Assembly (NCBI GenBank): GCA_944327285.1
Contig: CALVHG010000009.1
Span: 1-55,626, forward strand
From: an uncultured Desulfovibrio sp.
GTDB taxonomy: Bacteria; Desulfobacterota; Desulfovibrionia; Desulfovibrionales; Desulfovibrionaceae
Reading direction: 5' to 3'
DNA: 55,626 nucleotides
Shown here: in pieces, positions 27,566 through 35,964 of the stretch
Layout of the letters: the number at the start of each line of letters is the position of its first letter
How positions within the stretch are numbered: position 1 is the first letter of the stretch
Translations under genes and position numbers: made by a program
Notes under the pieces: generated by a model
Told to the model about the DNA's origin: nothing
What the model saw: the letters and a program-made list of their open reading frames with translations, nothing else
Databases searched by the model: none

Positions 27566-28459
27566 CTAGCGCAGCAGCTCGTACGCGGCCCTTGCGGCAG
27601 CGGCTGCCAGCGCGTCGGTATCGGTGTCGTTCTCCAGCGACTGCATGACGAAGGCCGCCATATAGACGCGCCTGCCGTCGGGAAGCTGGAAAAAGCCGAC
27701 GTCATTGCTGGCAAAAAGCAGACCTCCGGGACTGCGATCGCTGCTTCCGGTCTTATGCCCAAGCCGGGCTTCCGGGGGCAGACCGGCCGCCAGACGCCCT
27801 GCGCCGGTTGTCGTGGCGCGCATGCAGTCGGCCAGACAGGCTTTGTACGGTTCGCCAATATGCGGCGCTTCAAAAAAGCCGCGCAGCAGCCGGACCACGG
27901 CGCGCGGCGAGCTCCAGTTGGCATACTGATTATAAATATTATCGTGCATGCCGGCTTCATTCTTGCGCAGTTCCAGCGGCTCGCCGCCCAGAGCACGCGC
28001 CGTCGCCAGAACCTGTTCCAGACCGCCATATCTCGCAATGAGGATATCGCAGGCGTTGTTGTCGCTCTCCGCTATCATGTAACGCAGGACTTCCCGCAGG
28101 GGGAGCGTCACGCTCCGGCCGTTGCTCGCGTCGCGCATGGGGCTGTACGTGTCGGGAAGCAGCTGTTCCGCCGGAATATGCACCGGCTGCGTCAACGAGC
28201 CTCCTTCCCGCGACAGCTTTTCCAACACGCTCATGGCCACATGGAGCTTGAACACGCTAAGCAGGGGAAAGGGGCTGTCGGCATGCAGGCCCGCCTCCTG
28301 CCCGCGTTCATCCAGAAGGGCAAAGCCCGCCACGGCCCGGACATCCCGGCATTCCTGCCGCCAGCGGTTTTCCAGAGGCGATTCCCCGCTTTCCGCGAAG
28401 GAGACGCCGGGAAGCAGCAACAACGACAAACATACCGCGCAAACTGACGCCAATCGCAT
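27566..28459 (-). CDS. bla: Class A beta-lactamase (subclass A2-like)
   Basis: A 297-residue periplasmic serine beta-lactamase. After a Sec signal (residues 1-22, cleavage after FA) it shows all class A motifs: Ser68-Val-Phe-Lys71, Ser132-Asp-Asn134, the omega-loop Glu168 in NEAG, and Lys236-Thr-Gly. The SVFKLHVAM, SDNNACD and HKTGSS wording resembles the CfxA/PER/VEB branch rather than TEM. It probably hydrolyses penicillins and perhaps cephalosporins; the range cannot be read from sequence. The Shine-Dalgarno sequence GGAGG overlaps the T-run of a terminator at 28461-28502, and no regulator gene (ampR, blaI) is next to it. Confidence 0.93.
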   Translation of the reverse strand: MRLASVCAVCLSLLLLPGVSFAESGESPLENRWRQECRDVRAVAGFALLDERGQEAGLHADSPFPLLSVFKLHVAMSVLEKLSREGGSLTQPVHIPAEQLLPDTYSPMRDASNGRSVTLPLREVLRYMIAESDNNACDILIARYGGLEQVLATARALGGEPLELRKNEAGMHDNIYNQYANWSSPRAVVRLLRGFFEAPHIGEPYKACLADCMRATTTGAGRLAAGLPPEARLGHKTGSSDRSPGGLLFASNDVGFFQLPDGRRVYMAAFVMQSLENDTDTDALAAAAARAAYELLR

Positions 28460-28460
28460 A

Positions 28461-28502
28461 GAACCTCCAAAAAAGAGGCGTTTTCATTTACATGAAAACG
28501 CC
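28461..28502 (-). terminator. Terminator between the GGDEF gene and bla
   Basis: On the minus strand GGCGTTTTCAT and ATGAAAACGCC form an 11-bp stem around a 4-base loop, followed by TCTTTTTTGG. It ends the GGDEF message, yet the bla start codon is only about 17 bases beyond the stem and GGAGG begins inside the U-tract. Confidence 0.82.
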
Positions 28503-28508
28503 GTCTGG

Positions 28509-29897
28509 TCATACAAGCTCAGCAGCAGCCATCGCGGCTTTGAGCTTTTTCTTTTCCTGATACATGCGCCTGTCGCACTCCCTGATCATGACTTCGACAT
28601 TAGGGGGCGCGACCTCCCAGAGCGCCCCCAGAGACAGAGCTCCGGGATGCTTGCGTTCGCACTCTATGCGCATATTCCGTATCTTCTTATGGAACATGTC
28701 TTGAGCAATATTCTGACACAGAAACACAAATTCGTCGCCGCCAATGCGGAAAATATCGCTGCTGCGAAAATGCTTTGAAAAAATGGCGCTCATGGAGGTT
28801 ATGAATTCGTCGCCCTTTTCATGGCCATAGGTGTCATTGATGGCTTTTAAATTATTAAGATCAATATAAATAACGCCTATGTTGCCGACTTTTTCTTCCG
28901 CAAGGCGCTTGCAGGTCGCCTGATAGGCATTGCGATTGCCAAGACCCGTCAGGGAATCGTGCTGACTGATGGAGCGCAGTTCGTCAGCCAGACGCGTGCG
29001 GGATATGGTATTGTCCATGAAGTAGGCAAGCGAACGCAGCAGGGTGAAATCCCCTAAGCAGTCGTGGGGATTATCCACGCCGATGAAGCCGGTCAGGATG
29101 CCGTCCAGATGCAGCGGCACAGCAAAAAGCCGCTGTATGCCCTGCCGCTTGAGGAGCGCATACAATTCAGAATGCGCGTCGCGGATATCTTCCAGATTTT
29201 CTATGACAACTTCCCGACTGTTCAGAAAAAGCTCCATCCACGGAGAAACCAGACCAATGGGAAGGTTCTGAAGAATATGGATCTGCGGCTCTATGCCGGG
29301 GGCGCACCACTCATGCGTGTTATGCACAACCCTTCGATTGCCGCTGTCAAGGCCGCTCTCAAAAACATAGCAGCGATCCGCGCGGTACTGTCTGCCGGCA
29401 AGCGCAATAGTCTTCTCGATAGCCCGGTCGGAATCGTCTTCCTCAAGAAGAATACGCACGCATTTGATCAGAGTCTGCTCAAATTCGAGTTTCTGTTGGA
29501 CGATCTGCTGCTCAAGGACCTTTTCCGTAATGTCGGTCGCAATCTCCATATGGAGCGTGCGGCCCTGATGCCTGATGAGCTTGTCCTTGATGAGAAAATG
29601 CCTGTTGATCTTGCTGTTGTAAAATTCCCAGATATAAAAGGAATCAAAATTCAGCTTTGCCATCGGGCAGAAAGGGCAGGGCTCGTCGAGCCCCTGAAAG
29701 AGCTCATGGCATTTATGCTCCCCAAGGCTCTCCAGACCAAAAGATCGCATGCAGTTGTCATTGATCCAAAGCAGCTCGTACGTTTGGGGATCATTGACAT
29801 AAATAATACCGTCAAGAGAAGAGGCCACGCTACCGGACAGACAGGCGTAGTTCCCCACAGGGCAGGCATGGTTGGTGTCAGAACGGCGTTGCATCAT
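28509..29897 (-). CDS. PAS/GAF-sensing diguanylate cyclase
   Basis: A 462-residue cytoplasmic signalling protein. The N-terminal PAS domain (DGIIYVNDPQTYELLWIND, residues about 25-140) contains a Cys cluster (PCPFCPMAKL). A GAF-like domain follows (about 165-300, with LFAVPLHLDGILTGFIGVDNP), then a GGDEF domain (about 310-462) with the intact catalytic motif RIGGDEFVFL and DSLTGLGNRNAY at its start. It should make cyclic di-GMP from GTP. I chose ATG 29897 (MMQRRSDT) because GGAG lies 5 bases upstream; a frame to 29987 has no such site. There is no transmembrane helix. Confidence 0.9.
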   Translation of the reverse strand: MMQRRSDTNHACPVGNYACLSGSVASSLDGIIYVNDPQTYELLWINDNCMRSFGLESLGEHKCHELFQGLDEPCPFCPMAKLNFDSFYIWEFYNSKINRHFLIKDKLIRHQGRTLHMEIATDITEKVLEQQIVQQKLEFEQTLIKCVRILLEEDDSDRAIEKTIALAGRQYRADRCYVFESGLDSGNRRVVHNTHEWCAPGIEPQIHILQNLPIGLVSPWMELFLNSREVVIENLEDIRDAHSELYALLKRQGIQRLFAVPLHLDGILTGFIGVDNPHDCLGDFTLLRSLAYFMDNTISRTRLADELRSISQHDSLTGLGNRNAYQATCKRLAEEKVGNIGVIYIDLNNLKAINDTYGHEKGDEFITSMSAIFSKHFRSSDIFRIGGDEFVFLCQNIAQDMFHKKIRNMRIECERKHPGALSLGALWEVAPPNVEVMIRECDRRMYQEKKKLKAAMAAAELV

Positions 29898-30285
29898 CAC
29901 TCCGGCTTGCGGCGCGGGGCGTGCGGCCAGAATCACGACTCCGGCAATGGCGGCCGGCACGCGGCGTTGCGCCGCCAGACAAGGCACGTCCCCTCTGTAG
30001 CCGAATACAGAATGTTTCGGTCAAACTGTCTCTGAAAACCCACAAGGAAAGCAAGTTTCCTCACAGGAAGTGACATACATGTGTCCTTTTGTCCAGAGCA
30101 CAGGCGCAAAATGCCATTCCAACAAAGATTTTTTAAATCTATAACGTGTTGCGTTAACTACTTTTTCCCATAAAAGAGACGTCGCTGCCGGGCGCGGAAG
30201 CGAAACGCGCCGCGCCTTGCCGAAAAACGTTGCGGCAGCGGCCGCCATGCAGCCGCTGCCGTCGCAAGAAAATATTCTGCAGAGG
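29898..30285. other. Intergenic region, GGDEF leader and cupin trailer
   Basis: No gene is supported in these 388 bases. A GGCAGCGGC/GCCGCTGCC hairpin at 30234-30260 is followed on the minus strand by AACGTTTTTC and probably ends the exported cupin transcript. The AT-rich part at 30110-30180 probably contains the GGDEF promoter; I could not place its boxes. Confidence 0.55.
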
Positions 30286-30831
30286 CTATTTCCCTGCGGA
30301 CAACGCGGCATAGTCCGCGTCGCTGACGGGCTCCAGCCATTCGTTACGCGCGTTTTCTCCGGGAACTTCCACGGCAAGATGCACAAACCAGCTGTCGGCG
30401 GCCGCGCCATGCCAGTGCTTGACGCCGGCGGGAATATGCACGACATCGCCCGCACGCAGCGCCTGAGCGGGCTTGCCCCATTCCTGATACCAGCCGCGCC
30501 CGGCAGTGCAGAGCAGAATCTGCCCTCCACCTTTGGCGGCGTGATGCGCATGCCAGTTGTTGCGGCATCCGGGCTCAAAAGTCACGTTGCCGATGACGAC
30601 GCCCTCCGTAGACAGCATATTCAAAAAGCTGTTTCCCACAAAATAACGGGCATATGCCGTATTGGCGTCCCCGCGCGGGAACGGCCCCAGATCATCCTGC
30701 ATCTGAATCTCCTTTTGTCTGCCCTGCCCCTGCGCGGAAGCGTTCGCCGCAGTGTCCGCCGCCATGACGGGAAAACACGGCAGACAGCCCAGCGCCAGCA
30801 GGCAGGCAAGCGCGCCAATAATGCTTTTCAT
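30286..30831 (-). CDS. Exported cupin-domain protein
   Basis: A 181-residue single-domain cupin with a Sec signal (residues 1-24, ending PVMAA). Cupin motif 1 is NNWHAHHAAKGGGQIL with the metal-binding His pair, and motif 2 is GDVVHIPAGVKHWHGA with the further His. The usual Glu of motif 1 is not obvious. Such cupins are often fused to, or paired with, carboxymuconolactone-decarboxylase-like proteins; here that partner is the gene upstream, 15 bases away, and is also exported. The reaction is unknown. Confidence 0.85.
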   Translation of the reverse strand: MKSIIGALACLLALGCLPCFPVMAADTAANASAQGQGRQKEIQMQDDLGPFPRGDANTAYARYFVGNSFLNMLSTEGVVIGNVTFEPGCRNNWHAHHAAKGGGQILLCTAGRGWYQEWGKPAQALRAGDVVHIPAGVKHWHGAAADSWFVHLAVEVPGENARNEWLEPVSDADYAALSAGK

Positions 30832-30846
30832 GAGAGAGCCTCCGAA

Positions 30847-31713
30847 TCAGGAATCCTGCCAGACAGCATTGACGCAGCCCAGCGCATTCAGCGTGCGGGG
30901 AAAGCCGATATACGGCAGCAGCTGCGCCAGCGCGTCCACAAGATTCTGCTTGCTGTTGCCCACAGCCGCATTCCCCTGCACGTGCGCCCTGACCTGCGCC
31001 TCGCAGCCGCCCAGAGCGCTGATCATGCAGAACGTCAGCAGTTCCCGCATTTTCAGGTCAAGGCCCCCGCGCGTGTAGATATCGCCGAAGCAGAAAGCCG
31101 AAAGGTAATTTACCATGATGTCCCGCTGTCCTTCCGCGGCGGCGGCATGCATCTTGTCTATGGCTTCGCCGAAAATCTTCTTCTGAACGGCCACGCCATC
31201 CCTGAAACGAGTCTCTTCCGTTACCGTGCCCTGCGCTTGCAGGGGCAGGGTAATTCCCTGCTCCGCAAACGCCTCGTTGACCAGACGCAGCGCGCTTTCC
31301 GTCCGGGGGAAGCCCACATAAGGGGCGCACTGGTAAATGGATTCCCTGATCTCCAGCGGCGTTGCGCCTACGCGCAGGGCCGCCTCCGTATGCTGCTTCA
31401 TCTCGTCCAGCGTCTGCCCCGCCACCAGCGCAACCAGCGTAATCAGCGCCCGCTGACGCGCATCCAGCGTGCCGCGCTCGACAATTTCGCCATAGACAAG
31501 GCGTTCGCGCATGGCCGCAAGTTCAGGGTCCGTCTGGGCCAGAGACGTCCGCGTATCCCCAAGAAAGCGCTGCCTGTTCTTTTCCGCCGTCTGTATTCTG
31601 TCCATGCCTTCTGCTCCATTGAAACCTTCCGCGGACACGCCGCGCAACGGCGCGAGAACGCCCGTCGCCATGACAGCTGCCAGCGATGCCGCAACAATAC
31701 ATTTCAGCCTCAT
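30847..31713 (-). CDS. Exported tandem AhpD-like (carboxymuconolactone decarboxylase family) protein
   Basis: A 288-residue protein with two AhpD/CMD-fold repeats: residues about 60-150 (RALITLVALVAGQTLDEMKQHTEAAL) and about 190-285 (RELLTFCMISALGGCEAQVRAHV). A Sec signal covers residues 1-28. Each repeat ends with the same PYVGFPRT/PYIGFPRT text. The CxxC redox pair of true AhpD is missing. The start at 31713 has GGGAGG 6 bases upstream, better than the ATG at 31725. It forms an operon with the exported cupin. It may act on an oxidised small molecule in the periplasm; this is inference from family membership. Confidence 0.85.
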   Translation of the reverse strand: MRLKCIVAASLAAVMATGVLAPLRGVSAEGFNGAEGMDRIQTAEKNRQRFLGDTRTSLAQTDPELAAMRERLVYGEIVERGTLDARQRALITLVALVAGQTLDEMKQHTEAALRVGATPLEIRESIYQCAPYVGFPRTESALRLVNEAFAEQGITLPLQAQGTVTEETRFRDGVAVQKKIFGEAIDKMHAAAAEGQRDIMVNYLSAFCFGDIYTRGGLDLKMRELLTFCMISALGGCEAQVRAHVQGNAAVGNSKQNLVDALAQLLPYIGFPRTLNALGCVNAVWQDS

Positions 31714-31920
31714 GCATCCTCCCATCCGCCCCTGACGCCCCTACCCCTGCGCGCTTTTATCCGAAGAAGGCCAGGCTTCGGGATGCCGCCGTTCCCCGGA
31801 GCGCAAACAAAACTACGGGCAGGGCGTCCGGCTCCTGTTTCTGAAGCATAGGCCGCCCCGCCCGTGAAAAATAGAGAGGATTCTCGCATTTTTTTGCCTG
31901 AAAGGCTCAAAAGGAGGCCG
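31714..31920. other. Gap between two minus-strand units
   Basis: These 207 bases contain no gene I can support. No strong terminator for the upstream cluster was recognised. Confidence 0.4.
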
Positions 31921-32874
31921 TCAGTCCAAAAGCCACAGCAATACCCGCAAAAAGGAATCCTGCGGATTGCCGCTCCGCATCAATCTGAGCCGGGCCATGC
32001 GCGCCACATGCCTTTTCCAGCCGCCGATCTCCGCATGAATATTGTGGATTTTTTCAAGCCCGTACCGCATGGTCAGGAAATTGGTTTGTCTGGCGCGCAG
32101 GCGGCGCAGTTCGGAACCGGCTATCCGCTCCTGCAGGGCGCACAGGGCGGCGCGATCTTCAGGAAAATAGTGGCAAAGCCCCTCCTTCATGGCATGCAGG
32201 AAGCAATCCTCCAGAAAGGAGCTGCGTCCTGCCCAGTGATCCACCAGGGTATCGCAGCGGCGGACAAGAGCCGCGGCATCCCCCTGTCCGGCCTCCAGCA
32301 GCAGAACGCACAGCGACGCAAGATCGCCGTAGGCGTTCTGATCCGGCGTATACAGCGCAAGGCTTTCCGCAGCCGCCAGAATTTTTGCGAGCGGCAGTTC
32401 CCGGCTCTCGCCAACCTGCCGCGCAAGCGCCGCGGCATACCAGATATATTGCACGGCCAGATCAGGAAAGGCATAGACGCATTGCGCCGCAAGATCATAA
32501 TAGGCGGCGACGGCCATTCTGCCGCACTGAACGGCGTACCTCCCCTCCATTGCCCACAGGATATGAGAAACATGCCCTTGCAGCAGTCTGTCCTGCACAA
32601 GCTGCAAAAAATGCAGCACCTGCGCTATGACGGCATCCGGCAGAGGCAGGGGGAAGGGGTCGCAGATGAAGGAACAGGGGGAATGTTCATCCGGCTCAAC
32701 CTCCAGAATCTCGGCAAGAAAACGCAGCGCGATCTTGTCCACCTCCGCCGGTTCCTCCGCGGCGGCGTCGCGCATGAGCTTCGCATAATCCTCGGCCGCA
32801 GGCTCAGGAGCCCGCGCCGCAAACCTTGCCCACGGGCAGTGCGCCAGCATATGAAAAGAGACCTCCGGCAGCAT
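31921..32874 (-). CDS. Unrecognised 317-residue protein, end of the SPFH cluster
   Basis: I do not recognise this protein. It is mostly helical and rich in Ala, Leu and Arg, without signal peptide or membrane helix, and has a regular helix-turn pattern (LHFLQLVQDRLLQGH, AQCVYAFPDLAVQYIWYAAALARQ) suggesting an all-alpha repeat fold. The start at 32874 is chosen because GGGAGG lies 5 bases upstream; ATG 32895 is also in frame. It follows the ADP-ribosylglycohydrolase by 23 bases and ends a five-gene minus-strand cluster. It may be a cytoplasmic partner of that enzyme, but the sequence shows no direct evidence. Confidence 0.75.
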   Translation of the reverse strand: MLPEVSFHMLAHCPWARFAARAPEPAAEDYAKLMRDAAAEEPAEVDKIALRFLAEILEVEPDEHSPCSFICDPFPLPLPDAVIAQVLHFLQLVQDRLLQGHVSHILWAMEGRYAVQCGRMAVAAYYDLAAQCVYAFPDLAVQYIWYAAALARQVGESRELPLAKILAAAESLALYTPDQNAYGDLASLCVLLLEAGQGDAAALVRRCDTLVDHWAGRSSFLEDCFLHAMKEGLCHYFPEDRAALCALQERIAGSELRRLRARQTNFLTMRYGLEKIHNIHAEIGGWKRHVARMARLRLMRSGNPQDSFLRVLLWLLD

Positions 32875-32897
32875 ACGCGCCTCCCGATTTTCCACGG

Positions 32898-33851
32898 CTA
32901 CGAACGTTCTTCAAGCAGCTGCGACACGAGCTGCGGAATATCCACTGGCCAGAAACAGGCCGGGCGCGGGCGGGCCACGCCGGGAAGTCCGGCCTGCGGC
33001 CGACAGGCAAGAACCGCCTCTCGCCACTGGCGCGGCACGGCCGCGCTTCCGTAGACCGCGCCCAGCAATGCGCCGCAGATGGCGGCATTGGTATCTGTAT
33101 CGCCGCCGCGCATGACCGTGTCCACAACGCCTTCCTCAAAACCGGGGGCATGCAGCAGCTGCCAAATCGCATTCTGAAAGGCCACAAGCACCCAGCCCTG
33201 ATGCGTCATGAAGTCCTCAGGCGGGCTGACGGCGGCCTTATCCAGCACCGCGCGCAAAGAGCTCTCCAGAGGCATGCGCTCCGCCAGTTCCCGCAGATAC
33301 GCATACAGACGGGCAGAGGGGCCGCCGCCGCGAACGGTTTCAGCAATGAGGCAGACATAAAGAGCATTGGCCTGCAGGCATACCGGGTGCGGATGCGTCA
33401 GGGCCGCATCTTCCCGCGCCCAGCGGGCCGCGTTCTCCCACGGAAATCTCGCGCTGAAAATCCCCAGAGGACTGACGCGCATCAACGCGCCGTTGGCCTG
33501 ACTGTCCGGCGAGGGACGGCCGTTCAACGCGCCGGTAATGGTTGCGCCCTGAGAAAACGGTCGGGAAGCCAGCCAGAAGCGATACCCCCGCAGGGCCTCC
33601 TGCGCGTCATATGCCGGAGCGCGCGCCAAGTGGCGGGCCAGCATGAGCGCCATTTCGGAATCGTCCGTCGGCTGCCCGGCCAGCGTGTCCCACACGCCGC
33701 CATCCTCCAGCCGCCGCACGCCGTCCGGCCAGGCGGCCCGAATTTCCTCCGGGCTTCTGAATTCTACCAGACTGCCGAGAGAATCCCCGGCAACCTGTCC
33801 CAGAAAACAGCCCAGCGCGCGATCTTCCCAATCCTTCGGATAAGCGCTCAT
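32898..33851 (-). CDS. ADP-ribosylglycohydrolase (DraG/ARH family)
   Basis: A 317-residue enzyme that should remove ADP-ribose from proteins or small ligands. Family motifs are the early RALGCFLGQVAGDSLG, the metal-binding TDDSEMAL (residues about 63-70) and the late metal-binding GGDTDTNAAICGALLGAVYG, where the Asp/Thr ligands of the two Mg ions are all present. ATG 33851 follows AGAGGA and places the family start where expected. A GTG at 34031 would add 60 residues, overlap the gene upstream, and is possible but less likely. No ADP-ribosyltransferase partner is in the window. Confidence 0.9.
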   Translation of the reverse strand: MSAYPKDWEDRALGCFLGQVAGDSLGSLVEFRSPEEIRAAWPDGVRRLEDGGVWDTLAGQPTDDSEMALMLARHLARAPAYDAQEALRGYRFWLASRPFSQGATITGALNGRPSPDSQANGALMRVSPLGIFSARFPWENAARWAREDAALTHPHPVCLQANALYVCLIAETVRGGGPSARLYAYLRELAERMPLESSLRAVLDKAAVSPPEDFMTHQGWVLVAFQNAIWQLLHAPGFEEGVVDTVMRGGDTDTNAAICGALLGAVYGSAAVPRQWREAVLACRPQAGLPGVARPRPACFWPVDIPQLVSQLLEERS

Positions 33852-34023
33852 ATTGTTTTCCTCTTTATCAGGGAGCCATCTTTGTTTCTTCGAGCCGGAC
33901 AAAGGCGCATAGCCGGCCCTGCTGCTCAACTCCAGCCCTTCCGGGCCGCCGATCCTGCGCGCAATCTTCCCGGCGTATATATTCCGCGCCTGCTCCAGGC
34001 GCAGCAGTATCGCGGGGTCATCC

Positions 34024-34719
34024 TTATGCACAAAAAGGCGAGAGCATCAACAGATTCATGCCGACAATCAACGCTGTCAGGGCTACCAGACCGGCCGCAA
34101 CGGCAAAGCCGCGACGCCGCTCCAGGGCGGGCGCGGCTTTGCCGGATCCAAGCAGAACGCCCAGAACAAAGAGCACCCAGGCCACGACAGCCCGCTGCAA
34201 CCATGTTTGCAGCCAGCTCTTCAGCTCTGGATCGACAAAGGCCAGATAAAAGCTCAGGACAATCAGGCTAAAAAGGGGCGGCAGCAACAAAAGCGGAACA
34301 TAACGTCGCAACCATGTGGCGGGGAGCGCGTATCGGCGCGGTATCAGCCACCCGGCAAACAGGGAGAAGCCCAGAGGCAAAGCCTGCTCCAGAACCTGGC
34401 GCGGCATGACGCCGCCGGACAACGCGCCAAAAGACCACAGCCCGCCGGCAAGTACCGGCACAATCAGGGCGGCGACAAAAGCCGTCAGGGAAGAAAGCAT
34501 CCTGCCGGCGCTGGAGAGCGCCCACCACCCGGCAAACAGCAGGAACGCCAGCGGCACGCCGCAGAGCAGGACGAGACTCTGCAAAAAAATCTGTACCAGG
34601 TCCGTCCCGCGTCCCCAGCAACTCAGTTCAAACAATTCCAGGGAAAGAGAAAACACACCGCAGGCCAGCAGGATAATGAGCAGGATGAAGCCACAGGTTG
34701 TAAGAAAAGAACATTTCAT
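34024..34719 (-). CDS. Polytopic membrane protein, YdjH-like position
   Basis: A 231-residue inner-membrane protein with about five hydrophobic helices (near residues 5-27, 45-65, 75-105, 155-180 and 190-225). The start at 34719 has GGGAGG upstream; an earlier in-frame start is less likely. It follows the SPFH gene by about 90 bases. In Bacillus the ydjG-ydjH-ydjI genes encode a zinc-ribbon protein, a membrane protein and an SPFH protein; the same three types occur side by side here. Similarity to YdjH is by context and type only. Confidence 0.72.
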   Translation of the reverse strand: MKCSFLTTCGFILLIILLACGVFSLSLELFELSCWGRGTDLVQIFLQSLVLLCGVPLAFLLFAGWWALSSAGRMLSSLTAFVAALIVPVLAGGLWSFGALSGGVMPRQVLEQALPLGFSLFAGWLIPRRYALPATWLRRYVPLLLLPPLFSLIVLSFYLAFVDPELKSWLQTWLQRAVVAWVLFVLGVLLGSGKAAPALERRRGFAVAAGLVALTALIVGMNLLMLSPFCA

Positions 34720-34809
34720 GATTCCTCCCTGCCGCCGGTTCCGGGATGCCTGCCGTTCAACCGCCGTCTGCCGCGGCTGGCTCCTTTGAGGAAAAGACTG
34801 CAAATCCGT

Positions 34810-35808
34810 TCAGATCTGCTCCAGCAAAGCCCGCTTTCTGTTCTCGAAATCTTCCGGCGTAATGAGCTTCTGCTCAAGCAGGCTTTGTAAAAGCCGCAGG
34901 CGGTCGGCCATATCGCCCCCCGCCGTCCCCTGCCCCGCCTGCCGGGGCATGAGCTGCGCCGCCAGCTCCAGCCCAGCGCCAAGCTGCATCCCGGCCCCGG
35001 CGAGGCTGTTTTCCGCGGCGGCCATGTCGCGCAGCGCCCGCAGCCGCTCCAGCTGCTCATAGGAAAGACGCACCTCGTCGGCGGCCTTCTGCCGGGAACG
35101 CATGGCAAAGATCTCTCCCAGCGTCTTGCGGGTTTCCGCATCAAGGACGGAACCGTTGACGGAAAAATCCGGCACGGCAAAACCCCAGTCCGCGACTGCC
35201 TGCGCCAGCCGCGCGTGAATCCCCGCGCCGATTTCGTCAAGGTGCCTGTCGATATCAAGGCAGGAATAGGCGGCGCCCGCCAACGTGGTGGCAATGAACT
35301 GGGGCAGCAGCGCATCGAATATGGACTTGATACGCGCGAGATCGACGCGGCGTTCTCCGGCGCACAATTTCAGAAAGGCCGCCTGCGGATCGGCAAGCCG
35401 GAAACTGCAGGTCCCGTGCATGCCCACGGCCAGCGGCAGCTGATAGACGGGATCAAGGTAGCGGACAGGCAGCGGCGTTCCCCAGCGCACGCCCGTAAAC
35501 AGCGTGGTGCGATAAAAATAGAGCTGCGCTTTGTGTTCGCTTTCAAACAAAGTGGCAAAGCGGCTCAATGTGGTGACGAAGGGATGATTGGCCGTGCGCA
35601 GAGAAAGCGACGTCTGCTCCGCAACCTGAGCGACAATTTTTCCCTCATACACAAGCAGACAGCCCTGACCGGGGCCCACAATCAGCCGCGAGGCATTCTT
35701 GATTTCGTCGCCCGGCGTTGCCAGACGGCAAAATACCGTATTCCTGTCCTCGTCCTTCCATTCCAGCACAGCGCGCATCTGGCGTCTGAACATGTCCCTG
35801 AGCCCCAT
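34810..35808 (-). CDS. SPFH-domain (YdjI-type, virion-core-like) protein with SHOCT tail
   Basis: A 332-residue cytoplasmic protein. Residues about 20-225 form the SPFH/band-7-like 'virion core' domain (ASRLIVGPGQGCLLVYEGKIV; FFYR and PVYQLPLAVGMHGTCSFRLADPQAF-like text). An Ala-rich helix follows, and the end (LQSLLEQKLITPEDFENRKRALL) matches the SHOCT motif, a short C-terminal oligomerisation module. It lacks a transmembrane helix. B. subtilis YdjI is the named relative and works in membrane stress beside PspA. GGGAGG lies just before the start. A truncated family A repeat lies upstream of the start codon. Confidence 0.85.
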   Translation of the reverse strand: MGLRDMFRRQMRAVLEWKDEDRNTVFCRLATPGDEIKNASRLIVGPGQGCLLVYEGKIVAQVAEQTSLSLRTANHPFVTTLSRFATLFESEHKAQLYFYRTTLFTGVRWGTPLPVRYLDPVYQLPLAVGMHGTCSFRLADPQAAFLKLCAGERRVDLARIKSIFDALLPQFIATTLAGAAYSCLDIDRHLDEIGAGIHARLAQAVADWGFAVPDFSVNGSVLDAETRKTLGEIFAMRSRQKAADEVRLSYEQLERLRALRDMAAAENSLAGAGMQLGAGLELAAQLMPRQAGQGTAGGDMADRLRLLQSLLEQKLITPEDFENRKRALLEQI

Positions 35809-35828
35809 GAATCCTCCCAGCTCTGACC

Positions 35829-35945
35829 ATCAAACCATACGTCCTGTCGTTTCGCGAAAAAAACGCGGCTTTTCCGCTCACTTCGGACCGGGCGGCGCTG
35901 TGTCGCCGCCTCACGACTCGCCCTTTTCAATGGCAAAACGCCCTA
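35829..35945 (+). repeat. Family A repeat, left end missing
   Basis: It starts within TCAAACCATACGTCCTGTCG, keeps hairpins 2 and 3 and ends ACGCCCTA. It separates the zinc-ribbon gene from the SPFH gene. Confidence 0.8.
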
Positions 35946-35964
35946 TGCGATCCGCCTGCCGCGA

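Noticed and set aside
33852..34031. 60-residue N-terminal extension of the DraG protein from GTG 34031
   Set aside because: It overlaps the upstream gene, has no clear function, and the ATG at 33851 has a good ribosome site and fits the family.
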